Shown here: one piece after another, positions 19,918 through 30,889 of the stretch | Numbering within the stretch: position 1 is the stretch's first letter | How the letters are laid out: every line of letters begins with the position of its first letter | DNA from: Prorocentrum cordatum | Lineage: Eukaryota > Sar > Dinophyceae > Prorocentrales > Prorocentraceae | Length of the DNA stretch: 64,000 nt | Direction: 5' to 3' | Assembly: GCA_963575745.1 (NCBI GenBank) | Contig: CAUYUJ010017841.1 | Coordinates: forward strand, 62,001 to 126,000 | The notes under the pieces: generated by a model | What the model was told of the DNA's origin: nothing | The model's database searches: none | What the model saw: only the letters and a program-made list of their open reading frames with translations | Made by a program: the position numbers and the translations under genes

Positions 19918-20358
19918 ATGCCCGCGCAGCGCAAGGCGCTGAAGAAGTTCGGCAAGAAGAAGAAGAGCGTCGTGGCCACGCCTGCATCCCCAGCCGCCCC
20001 CGCTGCGCTGGACTCCTTGTTCGCAGATCAGCCGGCCAAAAAAACGAAGTACACCGCGCCCGAGAGAGTTGGCAAGGGCCAGTCCGTGGCCTCGAGCAGC
20101 TGCACGAAGGAACCGCATCCCGCGGCACCTTGTGGCAAGACGGCACCTGTCGGCAAGCCGTTGGACGCGCGGGGCATGCTCCAGATTTTCAAGGAGGTCG
20201 CCGAGGCCATCCCGGGCGCCCTCGTCGACGGCAAGCTGCCCGAGACGAAGGATGCGAAGACCCTCCTGCAGAAGTTCAGGCAACACCTGCAAATCGACTT
20301 CAGCGAGATGCAGGCCTTAGGTCACACGGGGCTGGAGTGGGCCATCAGGCAGATGGAG
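19918..20358 (+). CDS. Exon 1 of a plus-strand four-exon gene, unknown family
   Basis: The ATG at 19918 starts MPAQRKALKKFGKKKK, a basic N-terminus suited to a nuclear signal. After a Pro/Ala linker comes a helical domain (MLQIFKEVAEAIPGALVDGK, then LLQKFRQHLQIDFSEMQALG). The exon probably ends at 20358 (ATG GAG), followed by GC as donor, a form often seen in dinoflagellates. Joined to exon 2 the protein continues RQME/GLPVDEDTG in phase 0. Function unknown. Confidence 0.55.
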
Positions 20359-20476
20359 GCAGACTCGTGCCTAAATGTGCACCTGTTCATAGCTTGGCAC
20401 CAACGCCAATATCGGCGGTGTGCCTCCAGCGTGCGCGTGCGTGCTTGTGCGTGCTCGAGATCCTGGTCTCGGCGAT

Positions 20477-20504
20477 GGCGGTACTGATCTGAGATAGTAC
20501 CGCC
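20477..20504. repeat. 9-bp perfect hairpin in intron 1
   Basis: The arms GGCGGTACT and AGTACCGCC flank a 10-nt loop. A second perfect hairpin, arms AGATGCTTGG and CCAAGCATCT with a 6-nt loop, lies at 20658-20683. Both sit in the presumed intron 20359-20936. Confidence 0.6.
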
Positions 20505-20752
20505 AACGCCGAAATCCATGATCATCTTGCCGCTGAGGACGCAGCCCCTTGTATTGATGTTGGCGCCGTTCCCCGCCTCCACCTCCATCGATGGCGGAAG
20601 CTGCCCCCCGCTGGGGTTCCAAGAAGCTTCCGACCTATAGGCCGTTGGCTTCCGAAGAGATGCTTGGTCATGGCCAAGCATCTACACGTATTCGCGCGGC
20701 CCATTTCGGATCGTTGGTGGGAGGCATCTTGCGGCCACCGCTGTCTTAGGAA

Positions 20753-20909
20753 GGCGCCAACTATACGCCAACACCGATCCTGGCCCAGGGCCACCCTGGG
20801 CCCGGGATCGGTGCATGCGCCCTCCTGCCTTGCGCAAGAAGGCATATGCACCGATCCTGGGCCCAGGGTGATCCTGGGCCAGGGTCGGTGTTGGTGTATA
20901 GTTGGTGCC
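20753..20909. repeat. 69-bp foldback element in intron 1
   Basis: The arms 20753-20821 and 20841-20909 are inverted repeats, with about 8 mismatches in 69 by hand, around a 19-nt loop. The element occupies the 3' third of the intron and ends 27 nt before the acceptor at 20936. The arms contain nested CCTGGGCCCAGG-type palindromes. Confidence 0.8.
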
Positions 20910-20936
20910 CTCCGATGTCTGTCGCCCTCTCCGCAG

Positions 20937-21720
20937 GGCCTCCCGGTCGACGAGGACACCGGCGTCGTCGAGCGCCAGGTCTTGGCAGCGATCGGCAACG
21001 TCAAGCCGACCGCGCAGGATGCCTCGCAGCAGCCCGCGACCCCTGTCGGCGGCGAGGTGGCCGCGACCCCTGTCGGCGGCGAGGTGGTCATCGCGAAGCT
21101 GGACGCCGACGACAACGCCAGCGTCAAGAGTGGCTCGGGCGCGGGCGGCGTGGAGCGCGCGGTGCTGAACTCGGTCACCTGCCCGGCGGCGTGGGCGACG
21201 CTCAGCCGCGCTGCCAAGAACCGCAAGAAGTGGCCAGTGCAGCTGGCGCCAGAGATCAAGTCGGACAAGCAGTCGTTGTTCGAGCTGTGGCTGTCCTGCA
21301 ACAGGGACTTAGACAAGCTGGTGGAGGTCGTCATCGAGAAGCGCATCGAGAAGGAGACGGAGAACGACAGCGAGTGGCAGTACCGCAAGAAGCGCGACAT
21401 CATGCCGATGTACGGCGACTGTGCTGAGAAAGTAGACAAAGTGCTCAATGGGTGCACCTGGATCCCGGACGAGGCGCTGCCGGATGACCCGGAGGAGCGC
21501 TGGTACAGGGTGCGGGCCAAGGTGGCGCACAGCCGCCGCGAGCGCACCGTGGAGGCCTTCTCCGCGAAGGGCACCGCCTCCGTGGACGACACCGTGGCGC
21601 AGCACCTCATGGGGGAGGGGGGCGCGCTCGGGGACGGCCTCTCGGTCAGCATCCAGGGGGCCGCAGAAAGGGGAGCGAACGACTACATAAACGACTACAT
21701 AAGCATTAAAACTCTGAGGT
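20937..21720 (+). CDS. Exon 2 of the plus-strand gene
   Basis: It begins after a good acceptor (CCCTCTCCGCAG ending at 20936). It reads GLPVDEDTGVVERQVLAAIG, a repeated ATPVGGEV pair, then a conserved-looking folded domain with Trp and charged residues (CPAAWATLSRAAKNRKKWPV; LFELWLSCNRDLDKLVEVVI; EWQYRKKRDIMPMYGDCAEK; DEALPDDPEERWYRVRAKVA). Coding character fades after LSVSIQGAAERGANDY (about 21690), so the donor is probably within 21640-21720 but is not resolved. After it comes an A/C-rich AAC-repeat stretch (21770-21950). No catalytic motif is recognised. Confidence 0.55.
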
Positions 21721-22044
21721 CCGCGCTGACTTTTCGGATCGGCGCTGGGCGCCCTGGCACAAACACCGGCAACGACAAAAATGGAAATAGCAACAAAAAT
21801 GGCAACAACAAACCAACTGCGACAACAGCGGCAACAACACAAAATAACACGCAAAGAACGGACAAACAAAACAACGACAACAACAACAACACACGTATAA
21901 GAAATACAGAAAACATAACAATAAGGACAACGAGCAATATTGGTGCGCTCCGCGCTTCATGGAAGAAGGTCCAGCACCGATCCGATAAGTTCGCGCGTAT
22001 CTCCGAGCGTTAATGTTCATGTCGCTGTTTGCTCCCCTAACAGA

Positions 22045-22348
22045 GGCAGAGATGACCAAATTTCTCGTGGACGCAGGGCGGGCTGAAGGCACGAAGGTTT
22101 CGAGGGCGAAGCCGAGGGGGGCGGCGGGCCCGGCAGCTGCGCAGACGGTGGAGGAAGACCCCCTCGACAGCCTCAAATCGGTGATGCCGCAGCTCCTCCA
22201 GCAGGCGTCGAAGGCCAGGGAGTACTCAGCCTCGGTGGTGCACCACGAGCACGGGCAGACGATGGCCAGCAGCATGAGATCCCACTCCAATACCATGGAG
22301 AACCTGTACGCTCAGCGCGCCCAGAATGTGAAGAACGCCACTCTACAG
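22045..22348 (+). CDS. Exon 3 of the plus-strand gene
   Basis: The frame reads TEAEMTKFLVDAGRAEGTKV, then PLDSLKSVMPQLLQQASKAR and MASSMRSHSNTMENLYAQRA: long amphipathic helices, Gln/Ser/Met-rich. It ends at CTACAG/GT (22348/22349), a canonical donor in phase 0. The start is uncertain (acceptor candidates end near 22038 and 22046). Confidence 0.5.
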
Positions 22349-24060
22349 GTCGCTTCGCGCTGGCGCCCAGGCTGCATTCCCAATACCTATACGACCACCC
22401 CTCGGGTGATAAGGAGGTCCGGGGGTGGGGAGGAATCAGCGTCTCTTCGATCGGTCTCGCTATCGATCTCATTATCGATCTCACTATCGGTCGCTCGATC
22501 GATCTCACTCGATGTATTCATTCGACCGATCTCACATTCGATCTGACCATCGATCGCACAATCGATCTCGCGATCGATCTCATAATCGACCTCACATTCG
22601 GTCCCAATATAGATCCCACTGTCGATCTCACAATCAACGTCATCATTATCATCAATATCACCGTCACCAACGCCATCAACAGCATCATCATCATCGGGAC
22701 ACCATCCATCATCATTACCTCATCACCACGATCAGCAAACTCAGCATCAAAAACAACATCATCGCCATCATCATCGGGACACCAGCACCGGCACCATCAT
22801 CATCATCAACATCATCATCTTAGGGACACCACCATCAGCATCATCAGAACACTACCACCATCATCTCATCATCTCGTCATCATCACCAACATCATCAAAG
22901 TAATCATCATCATCACCAACGGGGCACAATCATCATCAGAACACCACCATCATCATCATCATCATCTCATCATCATCACCATCAACATCATCAACATAAT
23001 AATAATTACCACCATCGGCGCACACTCACCATCAGCCGCATAGTCATCATCTGCATCATCACCATCATCGAGACGTCAGCATCATCGTCACCGTCACCAC
23101 CATCATCATCATCATCATTGAGACACCATCATCGTCATCATCAACATCAACATCAGCATCATCACCACCATCAGTGGGCCACCATCATCAAAATAACCAT
23201 CAGCACCTCATCATCATCCTCATCATCAGCACCATCATCATCATCGGGAAACCATCATCACCATCACCATCATCAACATCCACATCATCATCGTCATCGG
23301 GACACTCATCACCATCATCGGGACACCATCATCAGCTTCACCATCTTTATCATCATCATCTCGTCACCACCCCATCAGGATCAACATCAGGATCATCAAC
23401 AGCACCATCAAGATCGGTACACCATCATCATCGTCATCTTCAACAACAGCAGGATCATCAACATCATCATCATCATCGGGACACCATCATCATCACCAAC
23501 ATCACCATCATCATCATAAACATGGTTAACATCATCATCATCATCTTATCACCGGGACACCATCATCACCACCATCATCATCAACATCAACATCATCGAC
23601 ATCACGATCACCGTTATCATCGGGGCACCCCGGCGGGACATCGCGCGGCGCCGGACGCCAGAAGGGAATCATTTGGTCCAGCCGCGCCTCAGCCAGCCAG
23701 CCTGCGCAACTTTGCCTCGCCCGCGCGCGGCGCGCGCGAGCACGAAACCGAAATCGATTTCATGGTAGGGGGGCTATGCGTTCCACTTCGATCTCACCCC
23801 CTCACCCCCGATGATTGACTTGATTCCTCCGCCTCCTCCAATATATGTCGTCATTGATCCTTCTCCCTGCTTCCGACTATGCGTATATTAACAAAATCTC
23901 AAACGCTCTATCCCATTCCCGACCTCACGAAGAATCAAAACCCACGTGCTCTAACACAAACTGACTAGCACGTAATCAATGCCCCAATACTTAATCCAAA
24001 GCCAAATTGCTTTGTGCACTGACACCCTGGGGTCTTCAATATGTGGTGTGCTTGTTGGAG
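22349..24060 (+). repeat. Intron 3 filled with GATC-type and CAT-type repeats
   Basis: 22440-22640 is a 10-12-bp minisatellite of ATCGATCTCA-like units, rich in the self-complementary GATC and ATCGAT. 22640-23625 is an almost unbroken degenerate CAT/ATC repeat with a recurring CATCATCGGGACACCATCAT unit (period about 40-60). 23640-24060 is ordinary AT/GC-mixed sequence with no gene. The His- and Ser-rich ORFs over it are artefacts. Confidence 0.7.
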
Positions 24061-24249
24061 CGTTCGGCACGCCAGCGGACAGACTCGGCCCTGCTGGATA
24101 ACTGCCATCAGAAGATGTCCTGGTTCACAGCCAACAAGCCCTTGGCCGCCAAGATGCATAGCGAAGTGATGGGCAAGCAGCCAAAGGCGAACCCGGCCGC
24201 CAAGTCCAAGGCGAGGGCGAAGGCCACCCCGACTGCTGGCCCAGCGTGA
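24061..24249 (+). CDS. Last exon of the plus-strand gene
   Basis: After TTGGAG at 24055-24060 the frame reads RSARQRTDSALLDNCHQKMS, then FTANKPLAAKMHSEVMGKQP and a basic Ala/Lys-rich tail ending with a stop at 24249. Joining phase 0 to the donor at 22348 gives an uninterrupted helical region. Its assignment to this gene rests on orientation, phase and matching Ala/Gln/Met-rich composition. Confidence 0.4.
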   Translation, partial: RSARQRTDSALLDNCHQKMSWFTANKPLAAKMHSEVMGKQPKANPAAKSKARAKATPTAGPA

Positions 24250-24860
24250 GGGCAATGCGGTATACATATATGTGCGAGGCTGGAGACTGCAGCTCGTTCG
24301 GGGTGGAGGACGATGCAGCGTCATGCGAGGCCGAAGGCTGCGGGCCGGTTGGAGGGCGGACCCATCTCGACGAGGCCAGTTCGATCGTGGCGTGAGCTTG
24401 CGAGCTGCGCGAGGGAGCTTCACGGCCTTCTTCCCCGCTCGCTTCTTGGGCGGACACGCGTGGCTTGGAGACGGCCCAAGACGGCCCGAGAACGGCGATC
24501 GCCCACGCAGGGCCCAACGTAATTTCAAGACGGCCCAAGAGGCCGCTTAGACACCCAAGAGGCCATCAAAGGGACCCCCAAGAATAGCCTTAAGGAGGTA
24601 CTGGAATCCAGCTATAGGCTTGGGTTTTTTGGGTCTCCGGGACTTCGGAAACCCACTGCTCCTGAAGGAATCCCCAAGCAACGAAACTCAATCCAGTCCC
24701 ATAGGAAACACATGTTCTTGTTATATTCGCCTTTGGTCTTTGCAACGCCCGAGATGGCCCACGAGGCCCCTGGTTCGCACAGCGACTCAAGAGCTCCAAG
24801 ACCGCCCGAATTCCAAAACGGTTCCACCCGAGGACCCCCCCAACAGGTTTCCAAAACGAA
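24250..24860. other. Spacer without a supported gene
   Basis: Mixed-composition sequence with several short repeats of GACGGCCCAAGA (24471-24545). No coding stretch stands out. Confidence 0.4.
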
Positions 24861-24864
24861 CCCG

Positions 24865-25185
24865 CAGGACGAATCCAACATGAGCTCTATGAGCCTCATG
24901 GGCCCCATGATCCCCGAGAGCTTTATAAGCCCCATTCGTCCCATGGGCCCCGTTGGCCCTTCGAACCCTATAGCCTTGGGGACCCCCATGAACCCTATGC
25001 GCCTCATGAGCCCTGCGAGCCCTATGACCCAACCATGCAGCCCAAAGGGCTCCATGAGCCATCTCGTCCGATATGAGCCCTATAAGCTGTAGATATGCGT
25101 AGAAACAGACGCAAGCACACATATGCATGAGCCCTGTGAGCCCCGCTGAGCCCTACGAACACCACGAGCCCTACGATCCCCAATG
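24865..25185. repeat. Degenerate GAGCCCTATGA/GGGCCCCAT minisatellite (plus)
   Basis: A loose 9-12-bp tandem of GAGCCYYATG and GGCCCCATG-like words. The reverse-complement type occurs at 31135-31285. Confidence 0.55.
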
Positions 25186-25499
25186 TTCCCGTCTGTTCCT
25201 CAGCCCGCTCATCGTCAATTAGTTGCGTCCCCCCATCCTCTTTTTTTTCGTCGTCTCACTTCGCCCCCCTCTCCGTCCACTCCTGTTTGCCGGTGCAATG
25301 CGTGGCTCGGACAATAGCCACTGTGGCGGAGGGGCCGCTGCGCGTTTTCGCTGCTTGTGAAAAAAACAGCATTCGAATGGACCTCGGCGTCGAGTGCGTG
25401 GGCGACGAGGATCAGCATCGCGCGACCGACCCCCGCCCCCGTCCTCGCCCCCTTCGAGGCCCCCGCCAGATACCGCCCCAATGGATGCGCCCCTGGGAA

Positions 25500-25548
25500 C
25501 CCAACGGGAACAACATATGTGTATATATATGTATCCAGATGTATGTAC

Positions 25549-25588
<40 letters not shown>

Positions 25589-25610
25589 TATATACTTACA
25601 TTACATCTGA
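25500..25610. repeat. TA/TGTA microsatellite beside cassette copy 2
   Basis: ATATGTGTATATATATG leads into a pure TA run at 25553-25586, immediately left of the satellite cassette. Confidence 0.75.
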
Positions 25611-25614
25611 TTAT

Positions 25615-26310
25615 ATTATCCCAGTGCGACCCGACCTAGGAGTTGGAGCCCCTAGCAAGGCAACGTGTGTAGTAACAGTAAAGCTACGTTAAAGCTTAGC
25701 TAAAGCAGAGCTAAAGCTAAGCTAAAGCTAAAGCTAAGCTGAAGCTAAGCTGAAGCTAAGCTGAAGCTAAGCTACAACGGAGGTAAAGCTGAGTTACAAC
25801 TAAGATGAAACTAAGCTACAATTCAGCTAAAGCTGAATTGCAGTTAAACTAAAGCTAAGCTGAGCTCTGCTAAAGCTCAGCTAAAGTTCAGCTAAAGCTC
25901 AGCTGAAGCTCAGCTAAAGCTAAGCTAAGCTGAGCTAAGGCTAAGCTGAAGCTAAGCTGCAGCTAAGATAAAGCTAAAGCTAAGCTGAAGCTAAGCTAAA
26001 GCTAAGCTAAAGCTAAAGCTGAAGCTAAGCTAAAGCTAAGCTAAAGCTAAGCTAAAGCTAAGCTAGAGCTAAGCTCAAGCTAAGCTAATTCCAATGTAAA
26101 GCTAAGCTAAAGCTAAGCAGATTCTAAAGCTAAGCATACAGCTAAGGTAATGCTAAGCTAAAAGCTAAGCTAAAGCAAAGCTGAAGCTAAAGCTAAGCTA
26201 ACACTAAATCTAAAGCCAAAGCTAAAGCTCCCAGGGGACGGGGGGGAACCGCTCCCAAGGGGCATGGGGAACCGCCCGGGGCGCTTTCCACAGCCCGGCC
26301 CCTTTAAGCA
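25615..26310 (+). repeat. AGCTAA satellite cassette, copy 2 (plus orientation)
   Basis: Left flank CCCAGTGCGACCCGACC then AGGAGTTGGAGCCCCTAG (25619-25660), array of AAGCTAAGCTAA units to about 26230, right flank GGGGGGAACCGCTCCCA and GGGGAACCGCCCGGGGCG (26240-26285) with a CCCGGCCCCTTTAAG end. Confidence 0.8.
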
Positions 26311-26312
26311 AA

Positions 26313-26720
26313 CTATAATATGCTATGCTATGCTATGCCGTTCTATGCTATGCTATGCTATGCGATGCTGCGCTATGCTATGCAATGCGATGCTAGGATG
26401 CGCTATAGGCTGCGCTATGTTATGCTAGGCTATGGCATGCTGCGCTATGCTATGATATGCTGGGCGATATGCTATGATATGCGATGCTGCGCTGTGCTGT
26501 GCTAGAGTAAGCTAAGCGAAACTAAGATAAATTTATACGCTAATGAAGCTAAGCTAAGATGAAGCGGTACTAAACAAAACTAATATGATATACGCAAAGC
26601 TATCAAGTAAGAGGGCGCAACTGGGGGAACCGCGGGGCGGATGCCGGAGGGGCCGTCCGGGGCGTTTTCCATTGCCCGGCCCCTTTAAGAAAAGAGAGTA
26701 AGAACCCTCTAGGCAGAGCC
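26313..26720 (+). repeat. TATGC array with a second copy of the cassette right flank
   Basis: 26316-26510 is a TATGC/TATGCTG array; 26515-26605 returns to AGCTAA-like units; 26610-26700 repeats the right flank (CTGGGGGAACCGCGGGGCGG, GGGCGTTTTCC, CCCGGCCCCTTTAAG) and ends in AGGCAGAGCC, the same word that ends copy 1. A nested or slipped duplication of the cassette end. Confidence 0.65.
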
Positions 26721-26783
26721 GCATGGGCCAGTGAGGCCCTGGCCACGCCGCTGGGGGCGGGCGTCGGCCATGCGATGCTGAGA

Positions 26784-26901
<118 letters not shown>

Positions 26902-26959
26902 CCTGCCAAGTGCAATGCCCAACGCAATCCCCCCCCCCCGCGTCGGTCCCCGCGGCGCC

Positions 26960-27380
26960 CGAGAGGGGGGGGGACAAAGGCCCCCCCCCCCCCTTCTCCG
27001 CGGCGGAAGGCGAGCCTGCAGCAGCTGCTGCGCGCCGCGGGCCCGCCGCCAGCCGCCCGCGGGCCGCCGCCGCTCGAGGCGCTCGCGCGGGAGGCCCGCG
27101 CTCGCGGGCCAGGGCCGGAGAGCGAGGGGGGAGGGGGAGAGGAGGAGCGTCGTCGTCATCGACGGCGTCGTAGCTGTCGTCGACGTCGTCGACGACGTCG
27201 GCGTCGTCGACGACGACGGGCGACGTCGTCGACGTCGACGCCGTCGAAGTCGGCATGGGGGTGGAGGAGGAGGAGGAGGAGGAGGGGGAGGGGGGGGGGA
27301 TGGAGGAGGGGGCGTGGAGAGGAGGGGGTGGGGGGGATGGGGGGGGGGGGAGGGTCACGAGGAGGAGAAGGGAGGAGAAG
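26960..27380. repeat. G-rich spacer with GTCGTC/GACGAC palindromic block
   Basis: 27145-27255 alternates GTC and GAC trinucleotides so that it is highly self-complementary (for example GTCGTCGACGACGTCG). 27256-27375 is GGA/GGG-rich. No gene. Confidence 0.6.
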
Positions 27381-27699
27381 CATGAATGGATGCTGCAGGC
27401 ATCAGGATGAGGAGGGGGAAAAGTGAGCGAGGCAGAGAGGAAGGGGAAGGAGAAGAGGGGAGGATGAAAAATGGAGACGGGCGGCTGGCGTCAGCGGAGG
27501 TAAAAAAATATGAGCTGCACAAGCCCAGCGCAGAGCTCTAGAGGAGAAGTGGGATGGGGGGGTGGACGATGACCGGTGGAGGAAAGGATGACGTAGGATG
27601 GAGGTGGGACCCCCCACAGAGGCAACCAGGGCCACTGCCCTGCTAGCGGAAGCCGCTGAGTGGGCGGTTCGGGTGGCAGCGAAACGGATGATGCGGGTT

Positions 27700-28230
27700 G
27701 ACATTTAGAGAAGCCCCCCCCTCCTCCTACTCCTTCCTCCTCCTCCACTCCCTCCTCCTCTCCTTCCTGCTCGCATCCTTCACACCTCCTTCCCTCTCCT
27801 CCTCCCTCTTTCTCCTCCTCCCCCAACCCCCCGAGCCCCCCCCTCCGACCCTCCCACCCCGCCCTCCCTTCCACCCCCCCCCCCCCCCCCCCCTCGCCCG
27901 CCCTCAACCCCCCTCCCCCCCACCTCCTCCCCCCACCCCCCCCCCCACCTTCCCCCCTCCCGCCCCCCCCTAACCCACCCCCCCCCCCCCACCACCTCCC
28001 CCCCTCCCCCCCCTCTCCTCCTCCTCCACCCCCCCCCCCCCTCCCCCCACCCCACCGGCCCCCCGCCCCCCCCCCCCCCACCCTCTCCTTTCCCACCCCT
28101 GTGCCCCCTTGTGCCCTTCGGCAACTCCCGCGCCGCCCATTATAATATCCAGGGGCCCCTGGGGGGCGCCATCGACCCCGAAGGCCCCGGGCCGCCCTTG
28201 ACCCCCCCCCCCCCATTCATGGAAATCCGC
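27700..28230. repeat. CTC- and C-rich low-complexity tract
   Basis: 27710-27850 is CTC-rich and 27850-28090 consists of C runs with occasional T and A, followed by GGGGCCC-type sequence. No gene. Confidence 0.75.
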
Positions 28231-28404
28231 CACTGCCCGCTGTCAATCGACGTCGATGTTAGGATGATGCACAAAGGTACCCCTGCATCCTTGCCTCGAT
28301 GGCCCATCCTTCGCCCCGATCGGGGAAAATTTCAGAATGGGCGCCCGAGGGTCTTTCATCCTTACTCCTCATCCTTATCACCGATTTCGATAGTCAAATA
28401 ATTT

Positions 28405-28694
28405 CCGCCGCCCTCGAGGAGGGCCCGCTCCGATGAGTCCGTCGACGACCCGTTCGCCCGCGCCGCGCTCGAGCGAGTCGGCCGTGGACAGCTATGGTGG
28501 CGCGACGCAGTTGACATGGCCGCCGCCGCAGAGGCGAGCGGCGCCACAGGCCCCGGTGTAGAGTGGATGGCGTCGCTCGCCAAGCGAGACCCATCCAATG
28601 TAGATCGAGATATGGACAGGTGGTTGGCAGATGCTTCGTTCAATGTGCCTTTAGATTCTATCTTGGGCGCTTGCGGCCCCCGCTGCCCTTTCTG
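28405..28694 (+). CDS. Exon-like open stretch, unknown gene
   Basis: Open from after the TAA near 28398 to a TGA at 28692. It reads SDESVDDPFARAALERVGRG, QLWWRDAVDMAAAAEASGAT, then VEWMASLAKRDPSNVDRDMD and RWLADASFNVPLDSILGACG. The amphipathic helical pattern, Trp content and lack of low complexity make it look like a real exon. There is no ATG at its start, so it would be internal or terminal. Family unknown; no partner exon was found nearby. Confidence 0.35.
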
Positions 28695-28714
28695 ACCAAT
28701 GGTTTCGCGCCCAG

Positions 28715-29035
28715 CGCGATTCGCGGCCCCATAGCGGGCTCCACCGCAGGCGCCAGTGGCAAGGTCCGCACGCGGACCCCCCCGCCCTCGTCGGCACGCC
28801 CCTCACGCGTTCCCCGTCCGTGTCGGCGCACGCCTCATTCAGTTCATGGCCCCGTATAGTGAGCTCCACCGAAGGCCCCAGCGGCGGGGTCCGCATGCGT
28901 TTCCTTGCGAATTTCGGCGCCCCTCGCACACGTTTCGTGGTCCCATAAGGAGCGCCACCGAAGGCCCCAGTAAAGTTCCCCATGTCGACGCGCCCCCCAT
29001 GCGGTTCGTGGCTCTATTAAATGGGGGGGCCCGTC
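28715..29035. repeat. Tandem repeat, period about 100-125 bp
   Basis: Three degenerate units each carry CGYGGCCCCRTA, GCTCCACCG and AAGGCCCCAG (CAGGCGCCAG in the first), at about 28720-28770, 28845-28900 and 28938-28985. Confidence 0.5.
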
Positions 29036-29269
29036 TACCGATGGGCCCAGAACGCTGCGCCCACAACTGCTTATGGCTGGGTCCTTCGCGAGGCTAATTG
29101 CCCCCCCCCATCCCCTCGAATGCTGATGGGTATAGGTGTGTGTATATATATAAATATATATGTATGCGCTGGGCGGGCCCGCCGAAGTTTCGTCGCGCGC
29201 GCCGGCGGTGGCCCGCGATGGGCCGCCGATCTCAGAGGCCAATTGGGGCCGTCACAGACAGGCTGCTTG

Positions 29270-30255
29270 CTTAGAAGGGCCCAGCTTATATGGGGCTGGG
29301 CAGAGGACCTCGCCCCGGGCGGTTCCCCCAGGATCCGCCCCGCGGTTCCCCCAGCCCCCTGGGAGATTTAGCTTTAGCTTTAGCTTCTAGCTTTAGCTTG
29401 AGCTTAAGCTTTAGCTTAGCTTTACCTTAGCTTTAGCTTAGCTTCAGTGTTCAGCTTAGCTTTAGCGTTGCTTTAGCTTTGATTTAGCTTAGCTTTAGCT
29501 TAGCGTTAGCTTAGCTTTAAATTAGCTTTAGCTAAGCTATGGTGTAGATTTAGTTCAGTTACCGCTTAGCTTTAGCTTAGCTTCTGCTTAGCTTTAGCTT
29601 AGCTGTAGCTTAGCTTTAGCTTAGCTTTAGCTTAGCTTTAGCTTAGCTTTAGCTTAGCTTTAATTTAGCTTTAACCTAGCTTTAGCTTAGCTTTAGCTTA
29701 GTTTTAGTTCAGCTTTCGCTTAGCTTTAGCTTAGCTTCTGCTTAGCTTTAGCTTAGCTATAGCGGAGTTCTGGCGTAGCTTTAGCTTAGCTTCGGCTTAG
29801 CGTTAGCGAAGCTTTAGCTTTAGCTTTAGCTTTAGTTTTGCTTTCGCTTTAGCTTTCTTGCTAGTTTTAGCTTCAGCTTAACCTTACGTTAGCTTAGCTT
29901 CAGCTTAGCTTCAGCTTAGTTTCAGCTTAGCTTCAGCTCATAGTTTCAGCTTGGCTTTAGCTTAGCTGTACCTTAGCGCTAGCTTAGCGTTAGCTTAGCG
30001 TTAGCTTAGCTTCAGCTTAGCTTTAGCTTAGCCTTAGCTTAGCTTTAGCTTTAGCTTTAGCATAGCTTTAGCTTAGCTTTAGTTTAGCTTTAGCTTAGCT
30101 TTTGCTTAGCTTCAGCTTAGCTTCTGCTTATCTTTAGCTCAGCTTTAGCTTAGCGATAGCTTAGCTTTAGCGTAGCTTTACCTTAGCTTTACTGTTGCTA
30201 CTAATGCTGCTTTCCTAGGGGCTCCAACTCCTAAGGGTCGGGTCGCACTGGGACA
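29270..30255 (-). repeat. AGCTAA satellite cassette, copy 3 (minus orientation)
   Basis: In reverse complement the left flank (30193-30252: CAGTGCGACCCGACC, AGGAGTTGGAGCCCCTAG) is followed by a long AAGCTAAGCTAA array (29365-30190) and the right flank with two GGGGGAACCG words (29315-29365). It is the longest of the three arrays. Confidence 0.8.
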
Positions 30256-30344
30256 TATATACACAGGCAGATGCTACAACGCGCTCCCCCGCCTTGCTAG
30301 GCAGGCGGGTTTGGGTCCCACTGCGTGAGCCGGGCAAGAAAAAG

Positions 30345-30790
30345 ATGAAGCTCACGGAGATATTCGTTTTGCCGCCGTCGAGGCTCATCAAATACATATG
30401 GGAGAGAGGGCCGGAGAGGTTCGGCGACGCCGTGCTGGGGAGGGACGGCGAGGCTGGATTTCAGCGCTTCTGGGACGTCGTTACGGAGCGGGAGCCTTAT
30501 CGGGATCGCGCTGTGCTGAAAGATTTGGACCCTGCCATGCGCTGCAAGATGATACCTTTGCTCTTGTTTGTTGACGGTTATGAGGTGCATCGTCGCAGTG
30601 AATATTACGCGTGGTTGTGGTGCAGTGGATTGTCTAGAACTGGTTCATCGTACGACAGCGTGTTCCCCATTGCTGTGGTCAGACACGCTTGCATGCCGAC
30701 TACAGAGATCAAGAAAATGGTGTTCTGGGAGATTTATCGGGTTGACACGAGACGGCGTTCCGCTGACTGGCAATGGATGCACTGGCTACG
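30345..30790 (+). CDS. Exon a of a plus-strand gene, unknown dinoflagellate-type family
   Basis: The first ATG is at 30345 (KMKLTEIFVLPPSRLIKYIW), but the frame is open upstream from 30294, so it may be an internal exon. The protein continues with RFWDVVTEREPYRDRAVLKD, MRCKMIPLLLFVDGYEVHRR, and SVFPIAVVRHACMPTTEIKK. The IPL...DG...YAW arrangement resembles a repeated but uncharacterised protein family that I associate with dinoflagellate transcripts; I cannot name a function. Coding sense fades near WMHWLRQSDAP. Exon b probably belongs to the same gene. Confidence 0.5.
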
Positions 30791-30889
30791 TCAATCCGAC
30801 GCCCCGCCCCCCGACGCCTGTCGCGCCTCGGCGATTGCGTTCGGGTCCTGGCCAGCGGGAAAACGGCGGCAGCCTTCGAGACGTGCCGC

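Noticed and set aside
19344-20492. 382-codon His-rich plus-strand ORF
   Set aside because: His and Thr come from CAT/CAC and CA microsatellites; the real coding frame over 19918-20358 is a different one.
22440-23620. Regularly spaced repeats that might suggest a CRISPR array
   Set aside because: Spacers are themselves CAT repeats, repeat units are degenerate, and the context is eukaryotic.
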